Source: Paraspadella gotoi (taxonomy: Eukaryota; Chaetognatha). Taken from it: a stretch of DNA of 64,000 nucleotides. Positions within the stretch are counted from its first letter, which is position 1; each line of letters opens with the position of its first letter. The translations under genes and the position numbers were made by a program. This document shows, piece after piece, positions 12,955 through 24,388 of this stretch. Below the pieces are notes generated by a model, which searched no databases, was not told the origin of the DNA, and worked only from the letters and a program-made list of their open reading frames with translations. Location of the stretch: NCBI GenBank assembly GCA_051294375.1, contig CM119269.1, positions 14,333,918 through 14,397,917 on the forward strand, in the 5' to 3' direction.

Positions 12955-13050
12955 TCTCTAACTCTCCTCTTTCTCTCTTCTCGTTCTCGTTCTTTCTCTC
13001 TCTCTTCTTCTCTTCATATCTGCTCTCGTCTTCTCTCTCTCTCTCTCCAT
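12955..13050. repeat. CT-rich tract
   Basis: Interrupted TC dinucleotides. A counterpart lies at about 36,300-36,420. A further short CT tract lies at 13,455-13,530. Confidence 0.7.
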
Positions 13051-13779
13051 CTCACCACCATACACTAACATTGTTATGTGTGATGACTAAACTCATCGGC
13101 TGATCGAATGTAATTGACGCAAATCATGCTTAATCAATGTAGTCACTGTACAATCATCGCATCACGAAAATATTACTATCAATCACACAGTGAATTGACT
13201 ATCACTCGCTACGATTCAATAATTGATTCATCATCGAATCAATAATTCAATTTCCATTTCGATGAATAATTAATTACTACTTACATCAAATCAATTAGTT
13301 ATTACCTCAATCTAATTACTAGTAACTCACCAATTGCGTCAATCCATCGAATCATCATTCGTTTTTTCCCGGTTTTTCATTTAATTTCTTCTTTATGAAG
13401 TGGGCTTGGCTCGATCTTGAGTCTTTTTAAGTATTTTTCTATTAGTTCTTCCTTCCTCTTCTTCCTCTTCTCACTCTCTTCTCTTTCTCTCTTCACTCTC
13501 TCTCTCTCTCTCACTCTGGCATTTCTCTGCTCCTCTCTCCTCTTCTTTTGTACAATGACTAACTTTAAGCTACGATCCTTATGACTCTTATAGATTTTCT
13601 TTAACTTGCATCTATTTTTGACAACGTTGCGCATAGATCTTGTTTCATACTGCATTCCGTCCCTACAACTTATGTATATCTAGCTTCTTCACACTTCAGC
13701 TTTTCGCACGGCTCACAAAAAGTTCATCTGCAATCTCATCATGGTAAAATAAATTAAACAATGATTCAAGTAATATGTG

Positions 13780-14800
13780 ACTCATTATTTTTTTTTCATT
13801 TTAAACTCTATTCTCCGACTGGTAACGTTCCCTAGCTGAAACTTTATATCAGCTATCGGTCATACGTCTTTTAGCCTAGACGCCCTACCGATTCAAATAG
13901 CATAACTCAATCTATCCCATCGCAGTTTCATTTAAAATTGTGCGAGCCAGCTAGTTTAATGCGTAATAATAGGTAGACGTGTTTAAATACAGCAGATTAT
14001 CATAGTACATATGCAACCTTATGTTTTTTGTCATTTAAACCTAATTCCACTCACATCGCATGTCCATCGACAATTTCTTATATATCCAGCTCTTAGTCAC
14101 CACAGCTTTACCTATCCCTACACACTAAATTTAATTCCTAATCTCCAACCTCAGCAATCAAGCGAGGTATTGGACTCTTTTTGCCTTAAAGAGAACGAAC
14201 GGACACTATTCTGTTTATCGGAACGGTACTTCTTTGATTCGAGCGCTAACGTCTAAGCTTAACTCATATGGTATATCTTTATTATTTCAACTTCAATTGG
14301 TACCTTAATTAATGCCTGCAATTATTAGAATTAGAATTTATTAACAGTCCTGTGCTAAGTATACGATTTAATATAAATAGGAAAACATAAGCTAATACTA
14401 TATTTATCGTATAAACAGTTACAGAGGTGTGTTTTTTTGTTTTCCATTCCTGAAACTCATTCCACTCAAACATTCCATGCGAAACTTGATTTCCTGTCAA
14501 ATCACACACTGTCTCCTACCCCACATACAAAATTCCAGGTCAATCAGGCCATGCACTCTTTCAGCAATGCCAAGCATTTATTGGGTGTTCATAATATAAC
14601 TAAATTATGTTGTTTGTAGTTTCTCGGTTCCATTCTAACACTCATTTTCCACTACGCTCACGATTCCTTCCATCTGCAAAACCTCTAACTCATTCCAGCT
14701 CAATTCACCAAACACATTTACCTACATCCACAGCAACAAAATGTATCATTCTTCAAAATTCCATCCATCCAACATCACCGAGTTATGCAGATTTTTTTTT
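13780..14800. repeat. Satellite-like tandem array, unit about 210 bp (noisy copy)
   Basis: Units begin with a poly-T run plus CATTTAAAC-type sequence at about 13,790, 14,022, 14,437 and 14,613. Each carries in order TTCCACTCAC-like, TTTATATCCAGC-like, CTACCCACACAC-AAA-like and ATCACCGAGTTATTGG-like strings. The cleaner counterpart, with units about 211 bp apart, is at 37,080-37,720. Confidence 0.5.
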
Positions 14801-15079
14801 TGTTTACCTTCTTCATGCATCATATTCTCAATGTTCTTCAGTGGGACGGCATCGGCGCACGGACGCTACGGACAGACAGAACGGACGGCATTCACGGACA
14901 TCATTTCTTTTTTTTGCATCTAATTTAGTGCATAATTCGAAATTGTTCTGACATGATATAAGGTAGTTGCCGCAGCAATATTGAGGGGCGCGGACGCGAC
15001 GGATGCCGATTAAAACTGAGTTATGAAAATGAATTCTATAGAGTCGCGGAATCTGCTATATAAAGCCAGATCCCGCGAC
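14801..15079. other. Transition into duplicated block, no gene
   Basis: Contains a short ACGGAC-type tandem (about 14,855-14,905) and GC-richer sequence. Nothing coding is recognised. Confidence 0.4.
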
Positions 15080-18000
15080 AAAGAATGTTTGTATCAAATT
15101 TGAAAACTTCGTGATCACAGAGCAATAAATAATGTTTACCATGCTCCCAAACCATGCCAAGTTGAGGCTGAAAGGAGTCTGTATCTAGTCCTGAGGATGG
15201 TTTTTATCCTCTGATATCAGATTCAAAGTTGCACCGACCACAAAGAAAAACAAAGCTCATATGCCCGTCGGTATCGATACAAGTAGCAGCTGATGAAAGA
15301 AGGATGGATATGAAGGTAAACAAATCGAGCGATCGATAGTGAAGAAAAATAAAAGGACGGAAAAGATTCGAGCACCATGTAATGAGAAGGAGTGAAAAAA
15401 GTCTGAAAAAGATAGCGAGAGAAATCAAGTATGAAATAAAATCAACGTTTCAAAGCTTGGAGGATTTGAAAACTATTATTAGATTTACAGAGATTCGAAT
15501 TTGAGAAAATAGTGTGAATACCCCGTCTTATGGTACCTAATGCACCTGATATAAGTGAATGACGTGATAGGTGTTGCGGCATGCAGTTACTAAGAGTTCC
15601 AGTCATCAGCCTACTCGGTGCTCTATCATGAAGATTCATATATGATCGTGACGAGATGAAACATAGCGCAACGAAGATGCACCACTTTTGATCAAGAGAA
15701 GTAAGCTATTTACTAAAAAGTTGAAAGATCGACTGCTGAAGAAAAGACATGAGTAAAAGAAGGTGGAATTCTAGGAGTCATGAGAAACGGTAGCCAAAGT
15801 AATAGATCGCATTAGAAGAACAAGTAAAGGTTAGTCTTTTATAGATTATAGAAGTAGAGCTCGAAAAATCTTTGTATGCTGAAAGAATCGAATGAGGATA
15901 AGAATTTCTGCATTTAATTGCCTAATAGACATCGAACATCACACTTAGGGATCTGTTTCAACGGCACGTCACCGACTGTCTGCGTCGCGGCACGACATGG
16001 TGCGCCTAGTACAGCCGCCACCCAACTCAGCCCATGCCCTCATACAGCGCCGCCATTCTTGCCGGTATGATCACACCTGTAACCGAAGATAATACGAACA
16101 ATCAAAACATCCTAATCATTCGCGTAGTCTACCGTTATATGCCATCAACCTCGCATGTACATCTTTCCTGTCTAGTCTATATCGTCATCCTATGACTCTC
16201 TCTCCTTCTCTTCTCTCTCTTCTTCTCTCTCTCTTCTCCATTCTCTTCCTTCTACCTCTCGCTCTATACTCATCTCTCTCTTCTCGTCTCTCTCTCTCAG
16301 TCTACACTTCTCTGCTGCTTCCTCTGTCTTTATGCAATCTAGTTCCTATATTCATCTCTTCACATCCCATTAGTAACAAGACGCAATCGATCAGTACAAT
16401 ATATCGTAGATCCAATAGTTTCTATTACTTTCCAGCTAGAAATCGTTCATATTATTACCCACTTTTATTATTCTACCATTAATATACATACTTCATAGCT
16501 ATATTAATTACGATAAAGTATTATTACTAAAGTTTTTATATAAATTTTTAATAAAACGATTTTAAGGATCCTTTCGATTAAGATCGAGCTATGTCTCAAT
16601 CCTCGCTATACTTGCTAACGTCCACCGCTTAGAACTTTCACTTCTTCTATGTCAAATGTACTACCCAATATAAGATAATATCCACTTCATTAATAAACTT
16701 AAGTCCATATCTTGCCGGAAAAATCTTTCACATGCGTGCATCGCATTTTCTTCGACTTGCTGCATGAACGTTTTTGATATATGCCATCAAATACATTCAC
16801 CGCTTCCCCTCGATATAACTATGACTTCTCTTCACAATACTAATTTCACTCCTTTCCTCTCTCATCTCTCTTCGCTCTCTTCTCTACTCTCTTCTTCTAT
16901 CTCTCTCTCTCTTCTCCTCTCTGCTCTTCTGCTCCTTCTCTCTATCTCAACTCTCTCTCTCTCTCCGTCTTCTCTCTCTTCACTCTTTTTCCTTCCAATA
17001 CTCTTTCCTTCAGGATACAGCAATTTGACCCGGAGCATGAGTTATCGCGTGATCTCCGAAAAGCGTCCCCAAGAGCAATATAAACCACAGTTTAAAACGA
17101 AGGATCCTTAAATGACTAAAGAAGCATCATTTAAACAAACGACGGAAGATTACAGCTCTCAATGGTCGCAGGGCTCCACAGAGATGATAGCGAAGACTTG
17201 CTCCGCTTCCGGTAATTTTTTGCCAAAGAAATTCCTAACTCTCTCTTCTCTCTCTCTCGTCTCTCTCTCTCTCTTTCTCTCTCCTCTCTCTCTTCTCTTC
17301 TCTCTCTCTTCTCTCTCTCTGTCTCTCTCTCTCAAAGTTCCAAATCTTCTGCCAATGCAGACCCTTGAAGAAAATGTAAAAAAATCTCCGACTTGGTATC
17401 GTCCCTGCTCCATCGGCCCACATTTTCGATACTAATATCTCTTCGTGCATGCTCCTTAGGAGACTTAGGCAAAGTTTTTTTTAGATGCGCTCGCCATTAC
17501 TATAGTTCCTCTTCGGTCTGCTCGACCTCTCACAGTGAAAACTTTATATTTATAGTCACGCTTATGAAAAATAACGAGAGTTGGATATGGTATCTCGTAA
17601 GTGATAAATCGAAAACCAATGGGAAACGATTATTTTCAAAACCCCATATTAACAGTGTTGTAAAAATGTCGTTTTTAAAACCAGTCTTGTACTAGAAACA
17701 ATCATGCCCAATCGTAAGAATTTTACATAGAAAAAACTTGTGACTCTTCACATTTCCATTTTTCGTCAGCTTTCCTTCAACTCTCACGAATAAATGTATT
17801 TTGACCCTTGAAACCAAAAAAGCAACCTTAACCTTGAGTTTTGTATAATCGTCGTACTGTTTTACACGACATTCGCTTCGTTCCCCATCAACAAACAACA
17901 ACAAGAAAAAAAAACATAGCAAACACTTTTTCTCATTTTCTGTTCCACAGGTTCAATCACCGAGAATGACGCTATATGACGACGATGATGACGATGATGA

Positions 18001-18770
18001 TGATGTTATAGTTTATTATAAATTTCATTGGAACGAGTTCAATATAGATGATCAGACTATACACGAGACTGTCAAAAAAAAATTAAAATAACAAACGCTA
18101 AAGGAAGATGAACAATAAACGTTAACTAATATACGAGGATATAACTCGTTTATTATGATCCAAGCTGTGCCATTTAGCGTGAAATTAAGCACGAGTGGAT
18201 AGATATTCGACTTCAAAATTCCTTACTGTATAAATTAGAATTATACTTGTGAAAATTATTCCTACCGATTCGATTATTCAAATGCAAGTAGCTTTTAGTA
18301 GCGGTGATTCATGATTAAAAGGCGTCAAAATTTAAGTATCTGAATCAATAAATAAAACCATAGAGTTTAAACTTATTCATTAGAGATCCGGACCCATTAT
18401 AGATGTTTACAATGAACTTTAGTCGTTCTCGTAAGACAGTAATCACAAACCGAGGCTGAAGGACTTTTAAACTCGTCGAGTTGAAAACTTAACTTCTCTT
18501 GATATGCTTCGCGCAAATTCATCCTCGAGTGAAAGAAGCACCATGAAAGACTCACAGAGGAAAGAGTCACATGAAACATGAACGCCTGTCTATTTTTCCA
18601 GCGTCCGCAGTCACTTCCGACAAGTCGGATCTCTTTGAGTGAAGAATCTCTTCTTCAAAACTTGTTTGATTTATTTGGATGCCGATGCGATCCGGACAGA
18701 AGAGAGAAGAGACGAGAGATCCCGAGGTGAGAGAGAGACTGTACCATTTCGCTCGCTATCTCGCTCCGTA
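15080..18770. repeat. Noisy copy (A1) of the block at 18,930-22,331
   Basis: Collinear anchors shared with the next block include CAATAAATAATGTTTAC (15,124 and 18,951), ATCGATACAAGTAGCAGC (15,272 and 19,058), ACATTCACCGCTTCC (16,793 and 20,078), a 40-base stretch around AAACAAACGACGGAAG (17,136 and 20,576), a GAC/GAT array (17,976 and 21,424), and a final stretch identical over about 70 bases (18,678 and 22,259). Between anchors this copy carries many extra single bases, which looks like raw long-read error. No gene is recognised. Confidence 0.85.
16195..17335. repeat. CT-rich tracts in copy A1
   Basis: Interrupted (TC)n runs at about 16,195-16,315, 16,855-16,985 and 17,238-17,335. They correspond to cleaner or shorter tracts at 19,719, 20,109 and 20,720-20,820 in the other copy. 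Confidence 0.75.
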
Positions 18771-19567
18771 GCGTGAAAAAAGTGTGAAAGAGAATCGGAT
18801 TCTATTTCACGGTTTCACGTTTTTCGTTTTAGTGAATTTTTTTTAAGGGTAGGGGAAGTTGGGAGGATTTGGGGTCGTCGTCCTAGTCCTAGTGCAAAAA
18901 ATATAGTTAATCTGTTAAAATGTTCGTTCAAGTTTTGAAACTTACGAGCAATAAATAATGTTTACATGCTCCAGGGGATGCCAAGTGAGTGAAGGGGCAT
19001 TAGGGTGTTTTTATCCGCTGAATCAGATTCAAAGGTTGAGACCAAAGAAACAAAGGTATCGATACAAGTAGCAGCGATAAAAAGGAGGAAGAAGGAGAAA
19101 CGGAGGATCGAGAGAAGAAAAAAGAAAAGGAAAAGAAATGTAAGAGGAAGAAGGAAAAAATCTAAAAAGAAAGAGAAACAAGTATGAAATAGAAATGTTA
19201 AGAGGATTTAAAATAGATTTAGAATCGAATTGAGAAAATAGTGGAAACCCGTCGTGGCTAAGGAAAAGTGAATCGAGTAAAGAAGAGAGTTACTAATAGG
19301 AGCAGCCACTGGTGAGAGGTAAGATGGAAGAGGAAGAAGCAAGGAACCATTGAAGAAAGAGTAATACTAAAAGTGAAAGCGACTTGCGAGAAGAATGAGA
19401 AAAGAAGTGTGGAATTCTAGGAGCTGAGAAACGTAGCCAAAGGAGCAGAGAAAAGTAAGGAGCTTTAGGAAAGAATAGAGCGAAAATCTTTTCGAAATCG
19501 AAGAAAGAATTTCGGTTTAATCCAAAGACATCGAAAACATCTAGGGCTGTCTAACCGGACGCCGATC

Positions 19568-19627
19568 GCGCCGCCGACAGCGCCGTCAACAGCGCCGCCG
19601 ACCGCGCCGCCAACAGCGCCGCCATCG
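19568..19627. repeat. 12-bp GC-rich tandem repeat, five units, no indels
   Basis: Five units of GCGCCGCCGACA type. On the + strand they sit in a stop-free frame (about 19,469 to the TC tract at 19,719) that reads APPT-APST-APPT-APPT-APPS. On the minus strand the repeat reads as a GGAV-type repeat. Differences between units fall mainly at third positions in both of these frames. No ATG opens the + frame, and the A1 counterpart (about 15,975-16,070) is scrambled, so a coding role is only a possibility. Confidence 0.7.
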
Positions 19628-19714
19628 GCGACACCTGAACCGAGAATCGAACATCAAAATTTCATCGCGAGTCTCGTTAGTCTCTCAACCGCGACGATCT
19701 TTCCTCGTCCTCAT

Positions 19715-19718
<4 letters not shown>

Positions 19719-19752
<34 letters not shown>
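19719..19752. repeat. (TC)n microsatellite
   Basis: Uninterrupted TC dinucleotides of about 30 bp followed by TTTC units. A second pure tract is at 20,109-20,140. Confidence 0.9.
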
Positions 19753-19754
<2 letters not shown>

Positions 19755-19890
19755 CTTGCAATCATCCATTCATCTCTTCACATCCATTAGTCAAAGGGCA
19801 ATGGTCAATACTCGTAGATCCAATAGTGTACTTCAGAATCGTATTACATATTTACCATTAATATTACTATACTATACTATATAATTACGA

Positions 19891-19947
19891 TAAAGTTTTA
19901 TATAAAGTTTTATATAAAGTTTTATATAAAGTTTTATATAAAGTTTT
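19891..19947. repeat. 12-bp tandem array (TATAAAGTTTTA)
   Basis: Nearly five exact copies of a 12-bp AT-rich unit. Copy A1 has only one or two recognisable units at the matching place (about 16,515-16,555). Confidence 0.9.
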
Positions 19948-20105
19948 AGAGCTTGATTAAGATCGCTTGCTCAATCTCTAGCTATCTTTCAATCCCGCTT
20001 AGAATTTCACTTTTTCTATATTATTCACATCGCATCTTCGACTTGGCGTGAATTTTATATCATCGAATACATTCACCGCTTCCGAAAGATTCACATAAAT
20101 TTCCT

Positions 20106-20143
<38 letters not shown>

Positions 20144-22087
20144 AAAAATCCATTCCTCGTAATCTTCCTCGGCTCGCAATCAACTCCCTCTCTCTCGCTC
20201 TTTTAAATAACCCCTGTTGGTTCAGAATCTAATTTTCTCTTTTCTTGCCTTCTGTCATGTCTCCGTTCTCTTTCTTCCCTGTCTATCATTGTCAATCTCT
20301 CCCTCTTCTTTTGCAGTTTCATGTGGATCTCGACTTCTCCTCTCTTCTCTTCTCTTTTTTCTTCTTCCTTACCCGACTCTATCCTTAGGTTTGTCCTTTC
20401 CCACGACTCTTTCCTGTTCGGCAGGCAATGGCAGGAGATATCGGTATCCCTGCCACCGCGCCGCATAATCATCCAAATAAAATATGTTTTATATACGAGT
20501 ACCAAAAGGGCCCAAGGAGCATAAATCCTTTAGTAAGACCTGGATACCCTTAAATGACTGACAAGAGATCATTTAAACAAACGACGGAAGATTACAGCTC
20601 TCAATGGTCGCAGGGCTCACAGAAGATGTGGCGGGAAGAGGCTATTTGCCTTCCCTTCGGTTTTTGGGCCGAAATCTAACACATTCGTTGCTTCATTTCT
20701 CCCCTCCTTCATTCATAACACATCTCTCCTCTCTCTCCACTCTCTCGAATGCTCTCGTCCATCTCTTCTCGTCTCTCTCTCTATCTCCTCTCTTTCCGTC
20801 TTTCCTCGATCTCACTCTCGTCCAAGAAGTTCAAATCTTCTGCAATGCAGACCTTGAAGAAAATTGGAAAATAATCTCGACTTGGGTTCGTCCCTGCTCC
20901 ATTTCGGGCCCAATTTTCGATACTATATCTCTCGTCATGCTCCTTAAGACTAGGAAAGTTTTTTTAGATGCGCCGCCATTACTATTTCCTTTCGGTCTGT
21001 CTGCCTCTCAGTAAAACTTTTATATTTATATACGCTTAAATAATACAGAGTTGGGATTTGGTATTCGGTAAGTTGATTAAATCGAAACCAATGGGAAACG
21101 ATTATTTTCAAACCCCATATTACAAGTGTGAAAAATTGTTTTAAAAGGAGTCTTGTACTAGAAAACAAATGCCCAATCTAAGAATTTTACATTAGAAAAC
21201 TTGTGACTTTCACGATTTTCCATTTTTCGTCAGCTTTTCCTTCAACTCTCACGAAAATTATTTTGCTTGACAACCAAAAAAGCAACTTAACCTTTAGTTT
21301 TGTTCGTCGTACTGTTTTACACGAATTCGCTTCGTCCATCAACAACAACAACAAGAAAAAAAAACATAGCAAACACTTTTTCTCATTTTCTGTTCACAGG
21401 TTTTCAATCACGAGTAGATGACGCTGATGATGACGATGATGATGACGATGATGATGATGTTATAGTTTAGTTATCAATTCTTTGGAACGAGTTCAAAAGA
21501 TGATGCAGCTAATGACACGAGACTGTCAAAAAAAAATTAACAAACGCGAAAGGAAGATTGAACAATAAACGTTAACTAATATACATGGATATAACTCGTT
21601 TATTAATTCCTAAGCGGTGGCTAGTTAGCGTGAATAAGCACGAGTGGATAGTAATGCGACTTCAAAGTTCCTTACTTATAAATTATGAATTATACTGTGT
21701 GAATTATCCTACCGATTTCGATTATTCAATGCAAGTAGCTTAGTAGCTTGATTAATGATTAAAAGGCGTCGAAATTAAGTACTGAATCAATAAAATAAAC
21801 CAAGAGGTTTAAACTATTCATTAGAGACTGACCAATTTAATTTTATGAACTTAGTCTTCTTTGTAAACGAATGACAAACCGAGCTGAAGACTTTGAACTC
21901 GTCGAGTTGAAAACTTAACTTCCTGATATGTCGCGCAAATTCACCGAGTGAAAGAAGCACCATGAAAGACTCACAGAGTGAAAGAGTCACAGTGAACAGT
22001 GAACGCGTTTATTTTTCCGGTCCGAGTCACTCCGACAGTCGATCTCTTTGAGTGAGAATCTCTTCTTTCAAAACTTTGTGATTTATT

Positions 22088-22257
22088 NNNNNNNNNNNNN
22101 NNNNNNNNNNNNNNNNNNNNNNNNNNNNNNNNNNNNNNNNNNNNNNNNNNNNNNNNNNNNNNNNNNNNNNNNNNNNNNNNNNNNNNNNNNNNNNNNNNNN
22201 NNNNNNNNNNNNNNNNNNNNNNNNNNNNNNNNNNNNNNNNNNNNNNNNNNNNNNNNN
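22088..22257. other. Assembly gap, probably spurious in length
   Basis: 170 N between GTGATTTATT and TGGATGCCG. In copy A1 the equivalent sequences (TTGATTTATT and TGGATGCCG near 18,667-18,684) are directly adjacent, so the estimated gap size is contradicted. Confidence 0.8.
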
Positions 22258-22416
22258 TGGATGCCGATGCGATCCGGACAGAAGAGAGAAGAGACGAGAG
22301 ATCCCGAGGTGAGAGAGAGACTGTACCATTTCTTAGAATCTTGATCCAGTCGTTGACTACCGAGCAATAAAAATGATGATTGATTGCTGCGCCGTCGATG
22401 GGGTACCTTTAAACAA

Positions 22417-22614
22417 ATGAAAAAAACAATTTTTATCGATAATTTACCACATTTTTTAAAAAATAAATCCGTTTCTGTCCTTTACGAAGCTGAAGAAGTT
22501 AATTTGATCGAATTTCCATTATTATATTCTGTCGTTGAGAAAACAATTTTTTTATCTGATTCCAATGGCGATGGAATCGAAGAAGGGAGAAATCTCAGTC
22601 GGAATCACCTTTAA
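22417..22614 (+). CDS. Small hypothetical ORF, 65 codons
   Basis: An ATG at 22,417 opens a 65-codon frame (MKKTIFIDNLPHFLKNKSVS...) with a mixed, charged composition and a terminal stretch DSNGDGIEEG. This vaguely recalls calcium-binding loops but lacks the full EF-hand spacing. It lies just past the duplicated block in unique sequence. No splice sites or promoter were identified. It could be a chance frame in AT-rich DNA. Confidence 0.15.
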   Translation: MKKTIFIDNLPHFLKNKSVSVLYEAEEVNLIEFPLLYSVVEKTIFLSDSNGDGIEEGRNLSRNHL

Positions 22615-22619
22615 CGATA

Positions 22620-23456
22620 ATTTTAATTCCACCTTTATGGAATGAAATAGAGAGAGGTTCAATTAAAACAGTTATAACAGTTAAAATATTATATAACTTG
22701 ATTGATAGGAAAACCAGATAATACTCTTGAAGTTAACAAACAAGACTGCGAGTCTTGGTTGAAGAGCTTGCGGCGTCTTTAAACCATAACCAGTCCGAGT
22801 GTCCTTGTTCAAAGTTGGCAAGCACATGGGGGCCCGATGTGATACTGAGGTGAGAGAAAGAAAACGTTGACCAACTACTACGATTCCCACCAAATTTTGT
22901 TATGACGCGGGGTGGTTAATCACTCACGGTAAATCACTTCCTGGCGACTCGGAAAGTCAAAGCCTCGATCCGGGGTGATTTTTTCCATGTGAGAAGTGAG
23001 ACGGTTTTTCGAGATAAATCTTTCATTCACTCGCGCGAAATTATGATTCAGCGAGGAAGAAGAGGCGGCCGAGATGAAACTTTTTCAACGCATTAAATTT
23101 TAAGATATTTTATATATATATACATCATTGATATATATTTTAGATTTACATAATATTATTTTATTTTAATTCTTAGTTTTCAGTTTTAGTTTCGTAAATT
23201 CGCAAAAATTCTCGAACTCAAAAATTCCCAAATTCCCAAATTTTCGAATTCGAAAATTCGCAACTCGAAAAAATATTCACAAATTCATCAAGTCTTTTTT
23301 ATTCTCACGTGAGGATTTGAGATTCACGGAGGAAACGAATTCCCGCATCGTTAGTTTTCTCGTTGTCACCAAATTTTTTTCAATTGTTTTTCGAGAAAAA
23401 AGGAAAATGCGGATCCACTTTACTTTTTATTCGGTCTCCCTTTTTTTTAATGCCGG
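22620..23456. other. Unique sequence, no supported gene
   Basis: Mixed sequence. A donor-like TGAG|GTGAGAG occurs near 22,851, but no acceptor or sustained frame goes with it. Around 23,190-23,300 there are repeated AATTC/CGAAAATTCG strings. Confidence 0.4.
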
Positions 23457-23463
23457 TCTCTCT

Positions 23464-23534
<71 letters not shown>

Positions 23535-23655
23535 CCTCCGAATATGAGAAACGAGCGGCAAAAAATTTTCGCGTTGGAAAAAGGGATCACGTCCCAACAC
23601 GATCTCGCCATCTCCCAATTTTTATTAAATTTCCGAGAGAGAGAGAGAGAGAGAA
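23457..23655. repeat. (TC)n tract followed 100 bp later by a (GA)n tract
   Basis: A near-pure TC tract at 23,457-23,535 and a GA tract at 23,634-23,655 are complementary, so the pair is an inverted repeat around a roughly 100-bp spacer. Confidence 0.9.
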
Positions 23656-24208
23656 GTGATGGGGGCGGATGAGGAGAGAAGAGAGGAGAAGATAGAGAGA
23701 AGAGAGAGAGAAAGATGAGTAGACATAAAGCGGCCGCTTTGTGCTCTTAATCGCATAGGTGTTTGGTGAACTCAAGAGCATGAATTGCGGGATGTTCCCC
23801 TTAAGAACGAGAATAGAGGGAGAAAAGAGGCTCTTGGAGACCCGGATGTTGAAGCCCCCCGGATGTAAGGCCGGTTTAACGAGGAGATTTTAGGGGTCGT
23901 TTTCGGGGTTTTTCCGACCTTCTTTTATTCTGGGGTCGCGAGTCGCGACTTCCAATTACCCGAAATCATATTACTTTTTTTTTTTTCTGTTGGGAGAGGG
24001 AGATTTCTGATCCGTCACTTTGGCGATAAGCGAGAACAAGTCTTTGTCATTTACAACAACAATATTGTTTAAAAAAAGTTAACTAGTGAGTCCAGTTAAA
24101 TCTAAATTGATGTTAATTTGTTAACCGTTTTAAATATATTTGATTTTAAGAAAGAAACCATTAGGTTGTCATCCATTACAGTTACTTAGTTATCTCACCT
24201 CAACTCAC
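23656..24208. other. Moderately GC-rich unique sequence
   Basis: Includes TCGCGAGTCGCGA at about 23,936-23,948 (two NruI-like palindromes overlapping a larger near-palindrome). No gene is called. On the minus strand it would be the intron following the candidate exon at 24,209. Confidence 0.4.
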
Positions 24209-24388
24209 CTTCGGCCCTTCTTCATCGGGTCACCGGGCACCAGATCCAGGGCCAAATCGCCCACAAACCCTCCCTCACCCCGGGGGGGCGGGGTTAGGAA
24301 AAGGGTGCCGCGGCCGATTGCGGCCCGCCCGGACGATCTGTTGGAAATCGGGAGAGAGAGAGGCCCCGGAATTTCTACGGAAGAGTAA
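24209..24388 (-). CDS. Candidate internal coding exon, 180 nt, unidentified protein
   Basis: Read on the minus strand: an acceptor (CTCGTCTCACCCGCAG) ends at 24,389, then 180 bases follow, then a consensus donor CGAAG|GTGAGT with the intron starting at 24,208. One frame is open throughout and continues past the acceptor: it starts YSSVEIPGPLSLPISN and ends GDLALDLVPGDPMKKGR. It begins with one base and ends with two bases of split codons, so the exon would be symmetric (phase 2-2). Composition is balanced and GC-rich compared with the surroundings. The opposite strand is also open (24,140-24,388), which weakens the case. The family is not recognised and no flanking exon was found. Confidence 0.3.

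Larger units (their letters stand above)
11430..14300. repeat. Noisy block: matches 18,790-18,925, then 34,960-37,741
   Basis: 11,448-11,660 resembles 18,795-18,930 (shared TTTCACGTTTTTCGT and GTGAATTCTTTT-type strings). From about 11,660 the block follows 35,000-37,741: an ATTAATTAA-rich run, then ATCGAGCCAGGCG, TCTTTAGAT, CTCTCTTC-rich tracts, and TTCGTTTTTTCCCGGTTTT. Identity is well below that of the 28-44 kb copies and the differences are indel-heavy, as expected if both are uncorrected reads of one locus. I see no gene in either copy. Confidence 0.6.
18790..22331. repeat. Cleaner copy (A2) of the tandem duplicated block
   Basis: It follows A1 head-to-tail. It contains a purine-rich stretch (19,060-19,190), a 12-bp GC-rich repeat (19,568), (TC)n tracts, a 12-bp TATAAAGTTTTA array (19,891) and a GAT/GAC triplet array at 21,424-21,462. 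A 170-N gap at 22,088-22,257 interrupts it, but A1 is continuous across the same point. The A1 frame at 18,397-18,579 and the A2 frames are disrupted relative to each other, so no CDS is called. Confidence 0.8.
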
